Notes under the pieces: generated by a model
What the model saw: the letters and a program-made list of their open reading frames with translations, nothing else
Told to the model about the DNA's origin: nothing
Database searches by the model: none
Shown here: piece by piece, positions 42,116-50,768 of the stretch
Numbering within the stretch: the first letter of the stretch is position 1
Layout of the letters: every line of letters begins with the position of its first letter
Position numbers and translations under genes: made by a program
NCBI RefSeq assembly: GCF_002214545.1
Contig: NZ_CP015105.1
Location: forward strand, 310,001-374,000
Length of the DNA stretch: 64,000 nt
From: Thermococcus thioreducens
Lineage (GTDB): Archaea; Methanobacteriota_B; Thermococci; Thermococcales; Thermococcaceae
Reading direction: 5' to 3'

Positions 42116-42724
42116 GTGCGACTTTATCGGACTGGTGAAGTCGCCAAGAAACTTGGAGTTTCAAAGATGACGGTTCTGAGATGGATTAAATCAGGCAAGC
42201 TGAAAGCTCACAGAATTGGAAAAGAATATCGAGTTCCAGAGAGTGAAATCCTGAGAATTCTCGAAGGAAAACTTCCTGATAAAGTTGTCATTTATGCCAG
42301 AGTTTCAAGCAGAGACCAGAAAGAGGACTTGGAACGACAGGTCGAATACATTAAAAACTACTGCTCCTCAAAAGGTTACCAAGTGGCAAAAATCATAACT
42401 GACGTCTCTTCAGGCCTAAACGAGAACAGGAGAGGCTTAAAACAGCTCTTCAAACTCGTTGAGAGCGGAGAAATAACCAAGGTAGTCATAACCTTAAGGG
42501 ATAGGCTGACCCGCTTTGGCTTTCGATACCTCGAACAATACTTCAACTCCCACGGCGTTGAAATCGAAGTAATCTTCGATGACGATAAGAAAACGCCGGA
42601 GAAAGAACTGGTCGAAGACCTTTTAGCCATTGTAACTTCCTTCGCTGGAAAACTTTACGGAATGCGTTCTCACAAGAAAAAACGCCTCGTCGAGGCGGTA
42701 AAGAATGCCCTCAGAGACGATTAA
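42116..42724 (+). CDS. tnpA: IS607-type serine recombinase TnpA
   Basis: A 202-aa transposase. A MerR-like HTH (RTGEVAKKLGVSKMTVLRWIKSGKL) is followed by the resolvase catalytic domain with active Ser in YARVSSRDQKEDLERQ and conserved Arg in TLRDRLTRFG. Start at GTG 42116 with GGTGAGGGG; TATA-like GGTTAAATAC at 42073-42082. The sequence is intact and could be active. Confidence 0.93.
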   Translation: MRLYRTGEVAKKLGVSKMTVLRWIKSGKLKAHRIGKEYRVPESEILRILEGKLPDKVVIYARVSSRDQKEDLERQVEYIKNYCSSKGYQVAKIITDVSSGLNENRRGLKQLFKLVESGEITKVVITLRDRLTRFGFRYLEQYFNSHGVEIEVIFDDDKKTPEKELVEDLLAIVTSFAGKLYGMRSHKKKRLVEAVKNALRDD

Positions 42725-43885
42725 GCTGACGGCCAAATTCAAGCTGAAGGAAACTCCGGCGAGGTTAGACAGCCTTTTCTCCACTTATCGGGAGATTGTG
42801 AACTTTCTCATAACTTACGCTTTTGAGAACAACGTTACGGGCTTTTACCGGCTGAAGAAGGAAACTTACAAGGGATTACGCAAAGAATACCACGAACTCC
42901 CGAGTCATTACCTTTACACGGCCTGCCAGATGGCGACTGCAATATTTAAGAGTTTCAGAAAGAGGAGGAAGAAGAGGAAAGCTAAGGGGAAGCCAGTATT
43001 CAAAAAAGAAGTCATAATGCTCGACGACCACTTGTTCAAACTTGACTTGGAGAATAAAACCATAAAACTCTCCACTCCGAACGGGAGAATTCAGTTGGAG
43101 TTTTATCCTGCAAGGTATCACGAGAAGTTCAAGGGCTGGAAGGTTGGGCAGGCTTGGCTCGTTAGAACGCCGAAGGGTGTTTTCGTGAACGTAGTCTTCT
43201 CTAAGGAGGTTGAGGTTAGAGAGCTTGAAGCTTTTGTTGGCGTGGATTTGAACGAGAATAACGTAACCCTCTCCCTCCCAAACGGTGAATTCGTTCAAAT
43301 CATTACTCATGAAAGGGAAATTAGGACGGGCTACTATGTGAAGAGGCGGAGAATTCAAAGAAAGTTGAGAACCGGCAGGAAAAGGAAAGAACTCCTTGAA
43401 AAATACGGACAGAGGGAGAGGAACAGGCTTAATGACCTTTATCACAAGTTGGCTAACAAATCGTGGAAATTGCTGGGAAATACGGTGGGATTGCTCTGGA
43501 AGACTTGACGGAAATCCGGGATTCGATTAGGTATTCGGCTGAGATGAATGGTAGGCTTCACAGGTGGAGTTTTCGCAAGCTTCAATCAATCATTGAATAC
43601 AAGGCTAAACTAAGGGGAGTTAGGGTTGTTTTCGTGAATCCTGCTCACACTTCCTCCCTGTGCCCGGTATGTGGGGGTAAGTTAAGCCCGAATGGGGGCA
43701 GGGTTTTGAAGTGTCCAAAGTGTGGTTTTGAGGCTGATAGGGATGTGGTTGGAAGTTGGAATGTTCGCTTGAGGGCCTTGAAGATGTGGGGAGTTTCCGT
43801 TCCCCCCGAAAGCCGGCCGATGAAAACGGGAGGCTGGAAGGTTATCTGCTACGATTGGTTCACAAGTTCCAAAAGTAGCGGATAA
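42705..43885 (+). pseudogene. tnpB: TnpB RNA-guided nuclease gene, broken by a one-base deletion
   Basis: The first part (42705-43508) holds the N-terminal domain and the first RuvC Asp (GVDLNENN). The second part in the next frame (43463-43885) holds Glu (ALEDLTEIRDS), the CPVCG/CPKCG zinc finger and the last Asp (ADRDVVGSWN). At 43452-43470 AACAAATCGTGG lacks one A that would make AACAAAATCGTGG and restore the frame (NKIVEIAGKYG). All catalytic residues remain. ATG 42705 overlaps the end of tnpA. Programmed frameshifting is less likely. Confidence 0.9.
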
Positions 43886-43893
43886 CCAGAACG

Positions 43894-44211
43894 GTCATTA
43901 ATCCTGTTGTTCTCTCTGAAGTGAGTTATGGGTATCTACGGTTGATGACAGGTTTGAGCCCGTACAACTTAAAGAAAAAGTTTTCGAAGATTAGCATGGA
44001 TTTGTCACCTGTCAGGGAGCTTTTGTCAGATTTTACGCTTGTGAACCCAGCGTATTCCGTGAACGACCTTCTTGGGGTAATCTCAACTTACCGGCTCCTC
44101 CCAAACGACGCTTCCATAGCATTGACGTGCAGGATTGAAGGTATCAAAAAGATAGCTACCTTCGATTCTGACTTTGAACGAGTTGACTTCCTTGAAATAA
44201 TAGACGTTTAG
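43894..44211 (+). pseudogene. vapC: vapC 3' part (PIN toxin split by the insertion element)
   Basis: The remaining 106 codons: VINPVVLSEVSYGYLRL, then Asp in LLPNDASIALTC and Asp in ATFDSDFERVD. Glu in LSEV and these Asp residues are the PIN active-site acids. Phase fits the 5' part exactly, so the toxin would be restored by precise loss of the element. Confidence 0.88.
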
Positions 44212-44628
44212 TTACTCCAGCATGCCCTCAAGCTCAAGGATCTTCTTCGAGCGGAGGTAGACGACTGGAACGCCCCTCTCTCTCAGCCTTCTCTTCAGCC
44301 CCTTATCGTTGGTGCATACAACCACGCGCTCGTTTTTCACTGCAAAGTCAAAAATCTGGTCGTCTATAGGTTTTTCGCCAAAGCGGCCCATCTCAACGAC
44401 TTCGAACCTCTCCGCGAGCTTCTTGGCCATCCTGATGGCCATTAGGTCCTTTCCCCTAGCCTTCCTCTCTATGACCTCCAGCTCTTGGAGGACGATGTTT
44501 GGAACAATCACCCTGAACCTCACGTCGAGAACCCTGTTCAGTTCGGATATTATATCGACGCCGAACTGCCCCGGGACGAGGAGAAAGTTCGTGTCAGGAA
44601 CTACCAGCCACTCCCTTCTTTCGCCCAT
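44212..44628 (-). CDS. PIN-domain protein of the aIF2-gamma operon
   Basis: A 138-aa PIN nuclease-fold protein: first Asp in VVPDTNFLLVPGQFG, Glu in LQELEVIERKA, Asp in KPIDDQIFDFA and CTNDKGLKRRL. It matches the archaeal Fcf1-like PIN protein that follows aIF2-gamma, thought to process rRNA. ATG at 44628 follows GGTGAGGTTG. It is 33 nt downstream of eif2g. Confidence 0.88.
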   Translation of the reverse strand: MGERREWLVVPDTNFLLVPGQFGVDIISELNRVLDVRFRVIVPNIVLQELEVIERKARGKDLMAIRMAKKLAERFEVVEMGRFGEKPIDDQIFDFAVKNERVVVCTNDKGLKRRLRERGVPVVYLRSKKILELEGMLE

Positions 44629-44661
44629 CAACCTCACCGAAATTAAAGGGATAAGAAAAGC

Positions 44662-45894
44662 TCACTCCCTGATGAAGCCGTAGCCTATGAGACGCCATCT
44701 TGAGCCGACCTGCCTGCTTATTGCCACCCTGTCGCCGACTTCCGCACATATCGGTATCTGGAGCTTGAGCTCGACCTCGTCCTTTCCGAGGCCGGTGACG
44801 AGGCCCATCGTCCTGGCGGTGCCAACGTTGAGGAGGAGAACCTCACGCCTCTTTATCGGCTCGACCTTGAGCTCCTCCTCGGTTCCTACAACGCGCTCAA
44901 GGAGGTGGGCCTCAAGCCTCAGATCCTCCCATACCGGCGGCAGCTGGCCCGGCTTTCCGACGACGTTTCCGGCCATCAGATCGCCCTTGGTGAGGTAGGG
45001 GTCGAGCTTGGTTCCCACTCCGACGAGTCCACCCGGATAGGCCTCCTCGACGAACCTTCCGCCGGCCTGGAGGGAGACTATCTCGGTGGTTATCGGCTCG
45101 TACTTTATCCTGCCGTGGTCCTCGTAGGGAACGCCTGGCCTTATCTCAATCTCGTCGCCCACCTTGAGCTTGCCCTGGATTATCGAACCTCCAATGACTC
45201 CACCGACGAGCTTCTCAGGCTTGGTTCCCGGTTTGTTGACGTCAAAGCTCCTCAGAACCAGCATCTTGGGGGGCTTGTTGAGGTCGTGCTCTGGAGTGGG
45301 TATGAACTCCTCTATCGCCTGAAGGAGGACGTCGACGTTGGCGCCGTGGAGCGCTGATATCGGGATTATGGGGGCGTTTTCTGCCACAGTCCCCCTGACG
45401 AACTCTCTTATCTCATGATACCTCTCGATGACCTTTTCTCTATCAACAAGCTCAATTTTGTTGAGGGCTATGACGATGTTTTTGTTGCCAACTATCTGAA
45501 GGGCCATGAGGTGCTCCCTGGTCTGGGGCATCACACCTTCGTTTGCGGCTATTACGAGAACGGCACCGTCCATGAGGGAGGCACCGGCGAGCATGGTGGT
45601 CATCAGTGCCTCGTGGCCAGGTGCATCTATGAACGAAACGCGCCTCTCGAATTCGGTTTCGGCACCGCAGTACGGACAGACCGGTGAGTTGGAGTATCTG
45701 CCGCAGCTCGGACACTTCCTTATCTCGGCATCTGCGAATCCTATCTTGATTGTGATTCCTCTCCTCAGCTCCTCGCTGTGGGTGTCAGTCCATATTCCGG
45801 TTAAAGCCTTCGTGAGTGTCGTTTTACCGTGATCAACGTGACCAACCATTCCAATGTTAACCTCGGCCTGTCTAAACTCCTTCTTCTTTGCCAT
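44662..45894 (-). CDS. eif2g: Translation initiation factor aIF2 subunit gamma
   Basis: A 410-aa GTPase. G-domain: [22 protein letters not shown]; a zinc knuckle CPSCGRY...CPYCG is inserted. Domains II and III bind Met-tRNAi. The core of ternary complex eIF2. It begins just after an AT-rich island that separates it from eS6. Confidence 0.96.
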   Translation of the reverse strand: MAKKKEFRQAEVNIGMVGHVDHGKTTLTKALTGIWTDTHSEELRRGITIKIGFADAEIRKCPSCGRYSNSPVCPYCGAETEFERRVSFIDAPGHEALMTTMLAGASLMDGAVLVIAANEGVMPQTREHLMALQIVGNKNIVIALNKIELVDREKVIERYHEIREFVRGTVAENAPIIPISALHGANVDVLLQAIEEFIPTPEHDLNKPPKMLVLRSFDVNKPGTKPEKLVGGVIGGSIIQGKLKVGDEIEIRPGVPYEDHGRIKYEPITTEIVSLQAGGRFVEEAYPGGLVGVGTKLDPYLTKGDLMAGNVVGKPGQLPPVWEDLRLEAHLLERVVGTEEELKVEPIKRREVLLLNVGTARTMGLVTGLGKDEVELKLQIPICAEVGDRVAISRQVGSRWRLIGYGFIRE

Positions 45895-46035
45895 CTTCTC
45901 TCACCCCTATGGAGTAAAAATGGTGGGCGCTTATTAAGGTTTCTTCATTCCTCGATAGGTCATTAGTATTTATGAAGCCACGATAGAATTCCTACGGGAG
46001 AGAATTTGGTGTATTAAGGGAAAAATATACCGGAT

Positions 46036-46488
46036 TCATCTATATTTGGATTTACCTTGTTGCTTGTTGTCTCCCGCAGTTGCAAAAGCCCAGCCACTAT
46101 AAAAAGTGAGGATACGATCACCATAAACGCCATCGTCAGAAGATGTTCCTCGGGCATATAAGGTGCCTTCTGACATATCCCCTCTGGGGAGACTTCCCAG
46201 GGTGTTAAAATGCTGTCCAGTGGCGTGATTAGCAGTAAGAAGGAACAGGAACGAACCGATAAGAGCGGGTATTCCTATGCTTTCAAGTTTCTCTCGTCCC
46301 AGTAACTTTCCAAGGAAGTGTCCAAAGTACAGGAACACCGCAGTGGGGATTAGAATGTCTAGGTAGAGATCCGTTAAGATGCTGGCTAACATGGAAGTTC
46401 CGTCCTTTTTCATTTCCCCCAACGCTATTGATACCACCGTCCAGCCAAGGGCGGAGGAGGAAATAATTAAGGAGAGGAGGACGATCAA
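46036..46488 (-). CDS. Hypothetical membrane protein
   Basis: A 150-aa protein with about three helices in the first 95 residues and a soluble tail. It starts at TTG 46488, 10 nt after GGTGAG; no better start exists in frame. The C-terminal part is rich in Gly/Ser/Asp, unlike a membrane segment. It lies in an AT-rich island. No family recognised. Confidence 0.5.
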   Translation of the reverse strand: MIVLLSLIISSSALGWTVVSIALGEMKKDGTSMLASILTDLYLDILIPTAVFLYFGHFLGKLLGREKLESIGIPALIGSFLFLLTANHATGQHFNTLGSLPRGDMSEGTLYARGTSSDDGVYGDRILTFYSGWAFATAGDNKQQGKSKYR

Positions 46489-46498
46489 GGGTAGTTTC

Positions 46499-46690
46499 TC
46501 ACCTCATTCTGGCCACCTTCCGTTTCAACATTTGAATGAGTAGTCGCAATGTGATTTGTGTCTGTCTCCATGCTTCGGCGTGTTCTATGATCTGAACTAC
46601 GTTGCCAGACTTAGTCAGTATGTCTACCTGCTCACTATTAAAACACTTTTTGAGTGCTAAATCCGTCAGAAAGATCACAGATAAAATCAC
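46499..46690 (-). CDS. Small hypothetical protein, 63 aa
   Basis: Begins at GTG 46690 with AGAGGAG about 11 nt upstream. One hydrophobic N-terminal segment, then an amphipathic basic helix. It ends just upstream of the membrane protein at 46488, so the two may be co-translated. Support is weak. Confidence 0.4.
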   Translation of the reverse strand: MILSVIFLTDLALKKCFNSEQVDILTKSGNVVQIIEHAEAWRQTQITLRLLIQMLKRKVARMR

Positions 46691-46709
46691 GTAATGCAGA
46701 ACTCCTCTT

Positions 46710-46811
46710 TCAATAGCCTGTAAATAGGGGGAAGATAAATAGCAAGAAAAGAATGAACTCCGCTAAGATTAGGATTCTAACCTTGTCCTCTCTCGGAAGT
46801 AGTGTTTTCAC
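46710..46811 (-). CDS. Very small membrane peptide, 33 aa
   Basis: Starts at GTG 46811: a charged N-terminus (KTLLPREDKVR) followed by a single hydrophobic helix of about 20 residues. GAGGG lies about 10 nt upstream. It could be a genuine single-helix protein or a remnant of a larger gene. Confidence 0.3.
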   Translation of the reverse strand: MKTLLPREDKVRILILAEFILFLLFIFPLFTGY

Positions 46812-46988
46812 TGCATCATGCCCTCATGACTTTTTTAGGCTGATTCCTGAGGCTCTGAGAGTCTAATCAAACACCTCCTCCGAAGATCACAAAGTTACTA
46901 CTCCCAATGAGATTAGCCTCGTGATAAAGTTAAGGATGAGAGCTTCTTCACGTCGCTCTCTTTAATGCCCCCAAAATAAGACAAAACA
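46812..46988. other. 177-nt AT-rich stretch with gene remnants
   Basis: On the reverse strand a short open frame (EEALILNFITRLISLGVVTL then stop) lacks a start codon, with other fragments in other frames. This suggests a decayed membrane-protein gene. Confidence 0.3.
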
Positions 46989-47471
46989 CTAAATTGGAGG
47001 AGGAAGCAGTAAAAACACCAAAATCCCAATTAAAAGTGCCCCAACTATTGGCCACATTGTAGTATTCTTGTCTGTTCTAAATAGTGTTCCTAATCTATAG
47101 TATGAGACAAACCAAGCCATGACCAGAGATATTTGTTCTATGAGTATTCTAACTTGTAAAATCTGTGGAACTATCAAATTAGCGAATCTCAAAAGCAAAG
47201 ACAAAATACCCCAGCACGATAGAGGTAGAAAATATTTAAAAAACTCTATGGAAGGTTTTTTCCAAAATATTATACTCATAAGTCCTACGGATATCGCCAT
47301 CATAAGTAGGGCCCTAAGAGTATATCCAACGCTAGCCGCTATGAATATAGCCAGGAGTCCAGAGTATCCAGCCAGTTTGCCAAGTACAGAGAGAGCTACT
47401 ATCTGTGGTATGTAAAACATCCACCCGTAGGCTAAAATTTTTAGGACTGTTATCAGTCCCTTATGTCCCAT
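46989..47471 (-). CDS. Multi-pass membrane protein, unknown
   Basis: A 160-aa protein with four to five helices. ATG at 47471 follows AGGGGG. It overlaps no gene but starts 14 nt after the preceding gene's stop, so it is the third gene of the operon that begins at 48483. It is notably AT-rich and has no recognised family. Confidence 0.6.
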   Translation of the reverse strand: MGHKGLITVLKILAYGWMFYIPQIVALSVLGKLAGYSGLLAIFIAASVGYTLRALLMMAISVGLMSIIFWKKPSIEFFKYFLPLSCWGILSLLLRFANLIVPQILQVRILIEQISLVMAWFVSYYRLGTLFRTDKNTTMWPIVGALLIGILVFLLLPPPI

Positions 47472-47484
47472 GTTATACCCCCTA

Positions 47485-47820
47485 CTATCTTGTGACAAGA
47501 TGATTTATCCAAGTAATCAAGAGAGATATGAAAATAATCCCAATTAAAGCCAGAAATGATGTGTCATAAACTAATATTATTGTTCCAACAAAACCAAAAA
47601 GCCACACCATAGCTAATCTGACAAATATATGTTTGAAATTCCCCATCTCTACTCTTTCGACGAATTCTCCAAAATCACTTATGAGTAAACCGATCGTCAT
47701 GACACTCGCTAAGAAAACTGCTTGCATGAGCGTCGATTCACTGTTGGATACAATGCGTTTAGCAAAAGAATAAAACAAAAGGGAACCAAAAATGGAGAAG
47801 ACAAAATTGGAAGCTTTCAT
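47485..47820 (-). CDS. Multi-pass membrane protein, unknown (111 aa)
   Basis: Three to four helices, beginning MKASNFVFSIFGSLLFYSFA. AGGAGG lies 7 nt before the ATG at 47820, just after the stop of the exported protein gene, so translation is probably coupled. Its small size and position after a secreted protein recall immunity or transport partners, but this is inference. Confidence 0.65.
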   Translation of the reverse strand: MKASNFVFSIFGSLLFYSFAKRIVSNSESTLMQAVFLASVMTIGLLISDFGEFVERVEMGNFKHIFVRLAMVWLFGFVGTIILVYDTSFLALIGIIFISLLITWINHLVTR

Positions 47821-47823
47821 GCG

Positions 47824-48483
47824 CTATACCTCCTTAAACACCAGCACGTCAGCATTAGCTCCTGAGGCCAGTGCAAACGCTATTATTGTAATGACATTGC
47901 TCCTGGTTATTTGTCCTCTTAGCAAAGCTTTAAGTGCTGTAAAAAGCTTTGGTTTTTCTCCGTTTACGAGAGATGCTATCGGACCCCCAATAAGTACTTC
48001 TGGACTCCCACCAAAGGAGAGGACTGCGTGGAGTCCTTTGCCTGCTGTGAACTTAACGGGAAGTTTTAACTGAGCTTTCCATACGAACCAGCCACCTTTT
48101 CTGAAATGGTATGCTATGCCCACTTTCCCCTCGTATTCCATTCCTGTTGCTCTGCTGGGATATACCTTCATGTTTTCAGGGAAAACTATCAATGTATCAT
48201 AACCGAAAACAGGAATTCTATATACACTCAAAGTGAAGTATCCACTGGAACCATGCCTAACCTTCTGATATACAAGATACCTTTGAAGTTTTGGGATATA
48301 AATTGGATATGTTGAAGTGGAGATAACACCAGATCCAATGAATCTCGTATCAATTATTGAACCTCCTCCAATGCCACCCTGGGGGTTATGCGTGTCATTA
48401 ATTGGCGTAGCCATTGCGCTCCCTGCTGTTACTCCAACCATCAGCAGTCCCAGCAGGACTGCCAACAGGCCTTTCCACTTCAC
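47824..48483 (-). CDS. Secreted protein of unknown family, first gene of an AT-rich operon
   Basis: A 219-aa protein with a signal peptide (KWKGLLAVLLGLLMVGVTAGSAMA), a Gly-rich stretch (GGIGGGS), a beta-rich centre and a hydrophobic/amphipathic C-terminal third (about 175-219). GTG at 48483 follows GGAGGTG. A clear TATA box lies at 48530-48540. Two small membrane proteins follow. No family recognised. Confidence 0.68.
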   Translation of the reverse strand: MKWKGLLAVLLGLLMVGVTAGSAMATPINDTHNPQGGIGGGSIIDTRFIGSGVISTSTYPIYIPKLQRYLVYQKVRHGSSGYFTLSVYRIPVFGYDTLIVFPENMKVYPSRATGMEYEGKVGIAYHFRKGGWFVWKAQLKLPVKFTAGKGLHAVLSFGGSPEVLIGGPIASLVNGEKPKLFTALKALLRGQITRSNVITIIAFALASGANADVLVFKEV

Positions 48484-48529
48484 GTGGTTCACCTCCTTGT
48501 GGCTTTGCATCATCATATGAACAACTTGC

Positions 48530-48540
48530 CTTTATAAGTT
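48530..48540 (-). promoter_or_regulatory. TATA box of the secreted-protein operon
   Basis: AACTTATAAAG on the reverse strand, about 52 nt before the GTG at 48483. It shows that this operon is transcribed separately from eS6 upstream. Confidence 0.6.
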
Positions 48541-48707
48541 TTTCCTTTTACTATAAGTAAATTTTTTTCATTTTTTTTTCGAGTATAAATTCATTCTAAC
48601 GTAAGTTTTCCTTGCAGAACAGTTCAAAAGAAGCCAGAGTAAAAGAGTTGCACGGTGATGCAACTGGAGAACTTAACCGACTGCAGAAAGGGTTAAGGAA
48701 AAGAAGC

Positions 48708-49085
48708 TCAGAAGACGAGCTTCATGTTGATCTGAACGATCTCGGGGCTGATGGTGTTGCCCCTAACCGTCTTCTTCCTCCTCTCACCCTTCTCCTTCGG
48801 CCTGAAGCCCGGCCCCTTTGAAACGAGGATCTTGACCCTCCTCGGGCCGTGAACGTCGGGCCTCATGGGGAAGCCGTCCTTGTCGGTTCCACCGGTTATT
48901 CTGAGCTTAACGTCGCCCGGAATCTCCTCACCAAATATCTCGGTGAGGTTGAGCCCGAGCTCGCTCGCGGGGATTTCCTCCCCTATGCGCTTTCCTACCA
49001 GCTTCTCAGCCTCTTCACCGCTTATCTCAACCTGCCTGGCTATGCCGTTCTTCGGGTTGGATATAACGAGCTTAAAGGTCGCCAT
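48708..49085 (-). CDS. rps6e: 30S ribosomal protein eS6
   Basis: A 125-aa protein: [34 protein letters not shown] and [21 protein letters not shown] are S6e hallmarks. GGAGG precedes the ATG at 49085. Found apart from aIF2-gamma, with which it is often adjacent in other euryarchaea. Confidence 0.96.
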   Translation of the reverse strand: MATFKLVISNPKNGIARQVEISGEEAEKLVGKRIGEEIPASELGLNLTEIFGEEIPGDVKLRITGGTDKDGFPMRPDVHGPRRVKILVSKGPGFRPKEKGERRKKTVRGNTISPEIVQINMKLVF

Positions 49086-49227
49086 TTCCTCCCACCTCCT
49101 GTGTCATTAGCGGGATTCATTGGGTAAACCCCTTATCCAGTGAGCGCTGTGGCTTGGTGTTTAAAAAGTTTCTCATCAAAACTTTTTTATACTTCCAGCG
49201 GTAGCCACTCCTTGAGGGGTGAGATGG

Positions 49228-49398
49228 ATGGCAAAAGAAAGAGCAACACTTCCGCCAACCGGTGCCGGTCTCATGAGGTTCTTCGATGAGGACACTAGGG
49301 CGATAAAGATAAGCCCGAGGGGGGTCATAGCGGTTACGCTTATCCTGGTTGCCCTTGAGATACTACTCCACGCATTCGGCCCGCAGCTTTTCGGTTAA
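49228..49398 (+). CDS. Preprotein translocase subunit Sec61-beta (SecG)
   Basis: A 56-aa tail-anchored protein: LPPTGAGLMRFFDED followed by one membrane helix (about 33-50). The GAGLMRF motif defines the archaeal Sec-beta. ATG at 49228 follows GGGGTGAG and a TATA box (TTTTTTATACTT, 49183-49195). The stop codon shares TTAA with the convergent coiled-coil gene. Confidence 0.93.
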   Translation: MAKERATLPPTGAGLMRFFDEDTRAIKISPRGVIAVTLILVALEILLHAFGPQLFG

Positions 49399-50051
49399 AT
49401 AAAGCTCGTCTTCTTTAATCCCCTTGCGTTCAGCTCCTCGTTGATTATTGCCCTGACGACTTCTTCCAGCTGTGTCTGTATGAGCCTGTCCACGTCGTCC
49501 TTTATCTTGTCTATGTCGTGCCTGAGTCCCTCCAGGAGCCTTATGTAGTCCTTGGCCATCTCTAACTGCCCTTCCTGCCTTACCAGCTGTTCCTTGAGGT
49601 GTTCGAAGTCCTCCTTCATCACCTGGAGCTTTCTCAGTTCCCTCTGTATCTCGTCAAGCTTCTTTGTCAGCTCATAGTTCTCCTCCTTGAGCTTCTCTAT
49701 CAGCCTCTCCTTGGCCTCAAGCTCCCTAACCAGGGAGTTGTACTCCTCAGCTATCTGGTTGAGTCTCTCTATCTCCCTGAGCGGCGGGACCTTACCGTTC
49801 CCGAGGATTATAACGTCCGGCCCAACGTTGACTATATCCCCGGGCCTTATTTTGAGCTTCCTTTCGCTGGAGAACATGCTCTGGCCCTTTCCTAGGTTCT
49901 CCACTTCCTTCATCTTGAGGATGAAGTAGAACTGGTCACCCTCAACCTCAACGTTTATATCGGTAACGTAGCCCAGTATCTTCCCGTCCGTCAGGGATAT
50001 GACGAACTTGTTGATGAGCTGATTGGCCTTGGTTTCGCCACCCTCTACCAT
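49395..50051 (-). CDS. PRC-barrel plus coiled-coil protein
   Basis: A 218-aa protein. The N-terminal 90 residues form a PRC-barrel-like beta domain (INKFVISLTDGKILGYVTDI, IRPGDIVNVGPDVIIL), then a coiled coil of about 110 residues (EIERLNQIAEEYNSLVRELEAKERLIEKL) and a helical tail. The order resembles CdvA, the crenarchaeal cell-division protein, although similarity is only architectural. ATG at 50051 follows GGTGGTG. Confidence 0.75.
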   Translation of the reverse strand: MVEGGETKANQLINKFVISLTDGKILGYVTDINVEVEGDQFYFILKMKEVENLGKGQSMFSSERKLKIRPGDIVNVGPDVIILGNGKVPPLREIERLNQIAEEYNSLVRELEAKERLIEKLKEENYELTKKLDEIQRELRKLQVMKEDFEHLKEQLVRQEGQLEMAKDYIRLLEGLRHDIDKIKDDVDRLIQTQLEEVVRAIINEELNARGLKKTSFI

Positions 50052-50144
50052 AAAACACCACCGTTGAGACTTATCCCTTTGCCTACTTAACTTTTCCGCC
50101 AAGGCTTATAAGGCGAAAAAGCTTCACCGCTTACGGTGAGAGGG

Positions 50145-50768
50145 ATGATAATATTCGTGGGACGTTCGAACGTTGGCAAGAGCACGCTCATCTTCCGCCT
50201 GACGGGGAAATGGGTCAAGAGGGGCAAAAGGCCGGGAGTCACGAGGAAGCCAGTGGAGATAAACTGGCGCGGAAAGCTGGTGGTGGACATGCCCGGCTTC
50301 GGCTTCATGAGCGGCGTTCCAAAGGCTAGGCAGGAAAGGATCAAGGACGAGATAGTGCACTTCATCGAGGACAACGCCGAGAAAATAGAGCTGGCTGTTC
50401 TGGTGGTTGACGGCAAGGCCGCCCCGGAGATAATAGAGCGCTGGGAGAAGCGGGGGGAGATACCCATCGATGTCGAGTTCTACCAGTTCCTCAGGGAGCT
50501 GGAGATTCCCGTGATAGTGGCCGTAAACAAGGTGGACAAGATAAAGAACCTCCAGAAGACCATAAACTTTCTCGCTGAGAAGTTCGGCGTTCCCTACAGC
50601 GAGATACCCGAGACGTTTGTGCCCATTTCAGCGAAGTTCGGAACGAACCTGCTGGAGCTCAGGAAGCTTATGGAGAAGAAGCTCAAAGAGGGCAGGAAAA
50701 AGCCCCCAGCTAAATCAAAGGACCTCAAGGACGATGTGGGTGATGGTCTCTTTGACACCGTCGAGTGA
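50145..50768 (+). CDS. engB: EngB-type ribosome/division GTPase
   Basis: A 207-aa TRAFAC GTPase: G1 GRSNVGKST, G2 RPGVTRKP, G3 DMPGFGF, G4 NKVDK, G5 ISAKFG. Size and motifs match archaeal EngB/YihA proteins, likely helping ribosome assembly. ATG at 50145 follows GGTGAGAGGG. It overlaps the convergent regulator by 54 nt. Confidence 0.9.
   Translation: MIIFVGRSNVGKSTLIFRLTGKWVKRGKRPGVTRKPVEINWRGKLVVDMPGFGFMSGVPKARQERIKDEIVHFIEDNAEKIELAVLVVDGKAAPEIIERWEKRGEIPIDVEFYQFLRELEIPVIVAVNKVDKIKNLQKTINFLAEKFGVPYSEIPETFVPISAKFGTNLLELRKLMEKKLKEGRKKPPAKSKDLKDDVGDGLFDTVE

Larger units (their letters stand above)
42048..43894 (+). mobile_element. IS607-family insertion element in vapC
   Basis: About 1,847 bp with a MerR-HTH/serine recombinase (TnpA) and TnpB, the IS607 pair. 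There are no terminal inverted repeats, as in that family. Ends are placed from the reading frame: deleting 42048-43894 joins GCT-G to GTC in phase and leaves an uninterrupted VapC. The ends share GT, so the boundary can slide by one or two bases. The right end is only 9 nt after the tnpB stop codon. Confidence 0.85.

Noticed and set aside
42705-43885. Programmed frameshift in tnpB
   Set aside because: No strong slippery site with a stimulatory structure is seen; one missing base in an A run explains it more simply.
43894-44628. The two neighbouring PIN genes as one duplicated toxin pair
   Set aside because: They are on opposite strands and belong to different PIN groups; the reverse one is the conserved aIF2-gamma neighbour.
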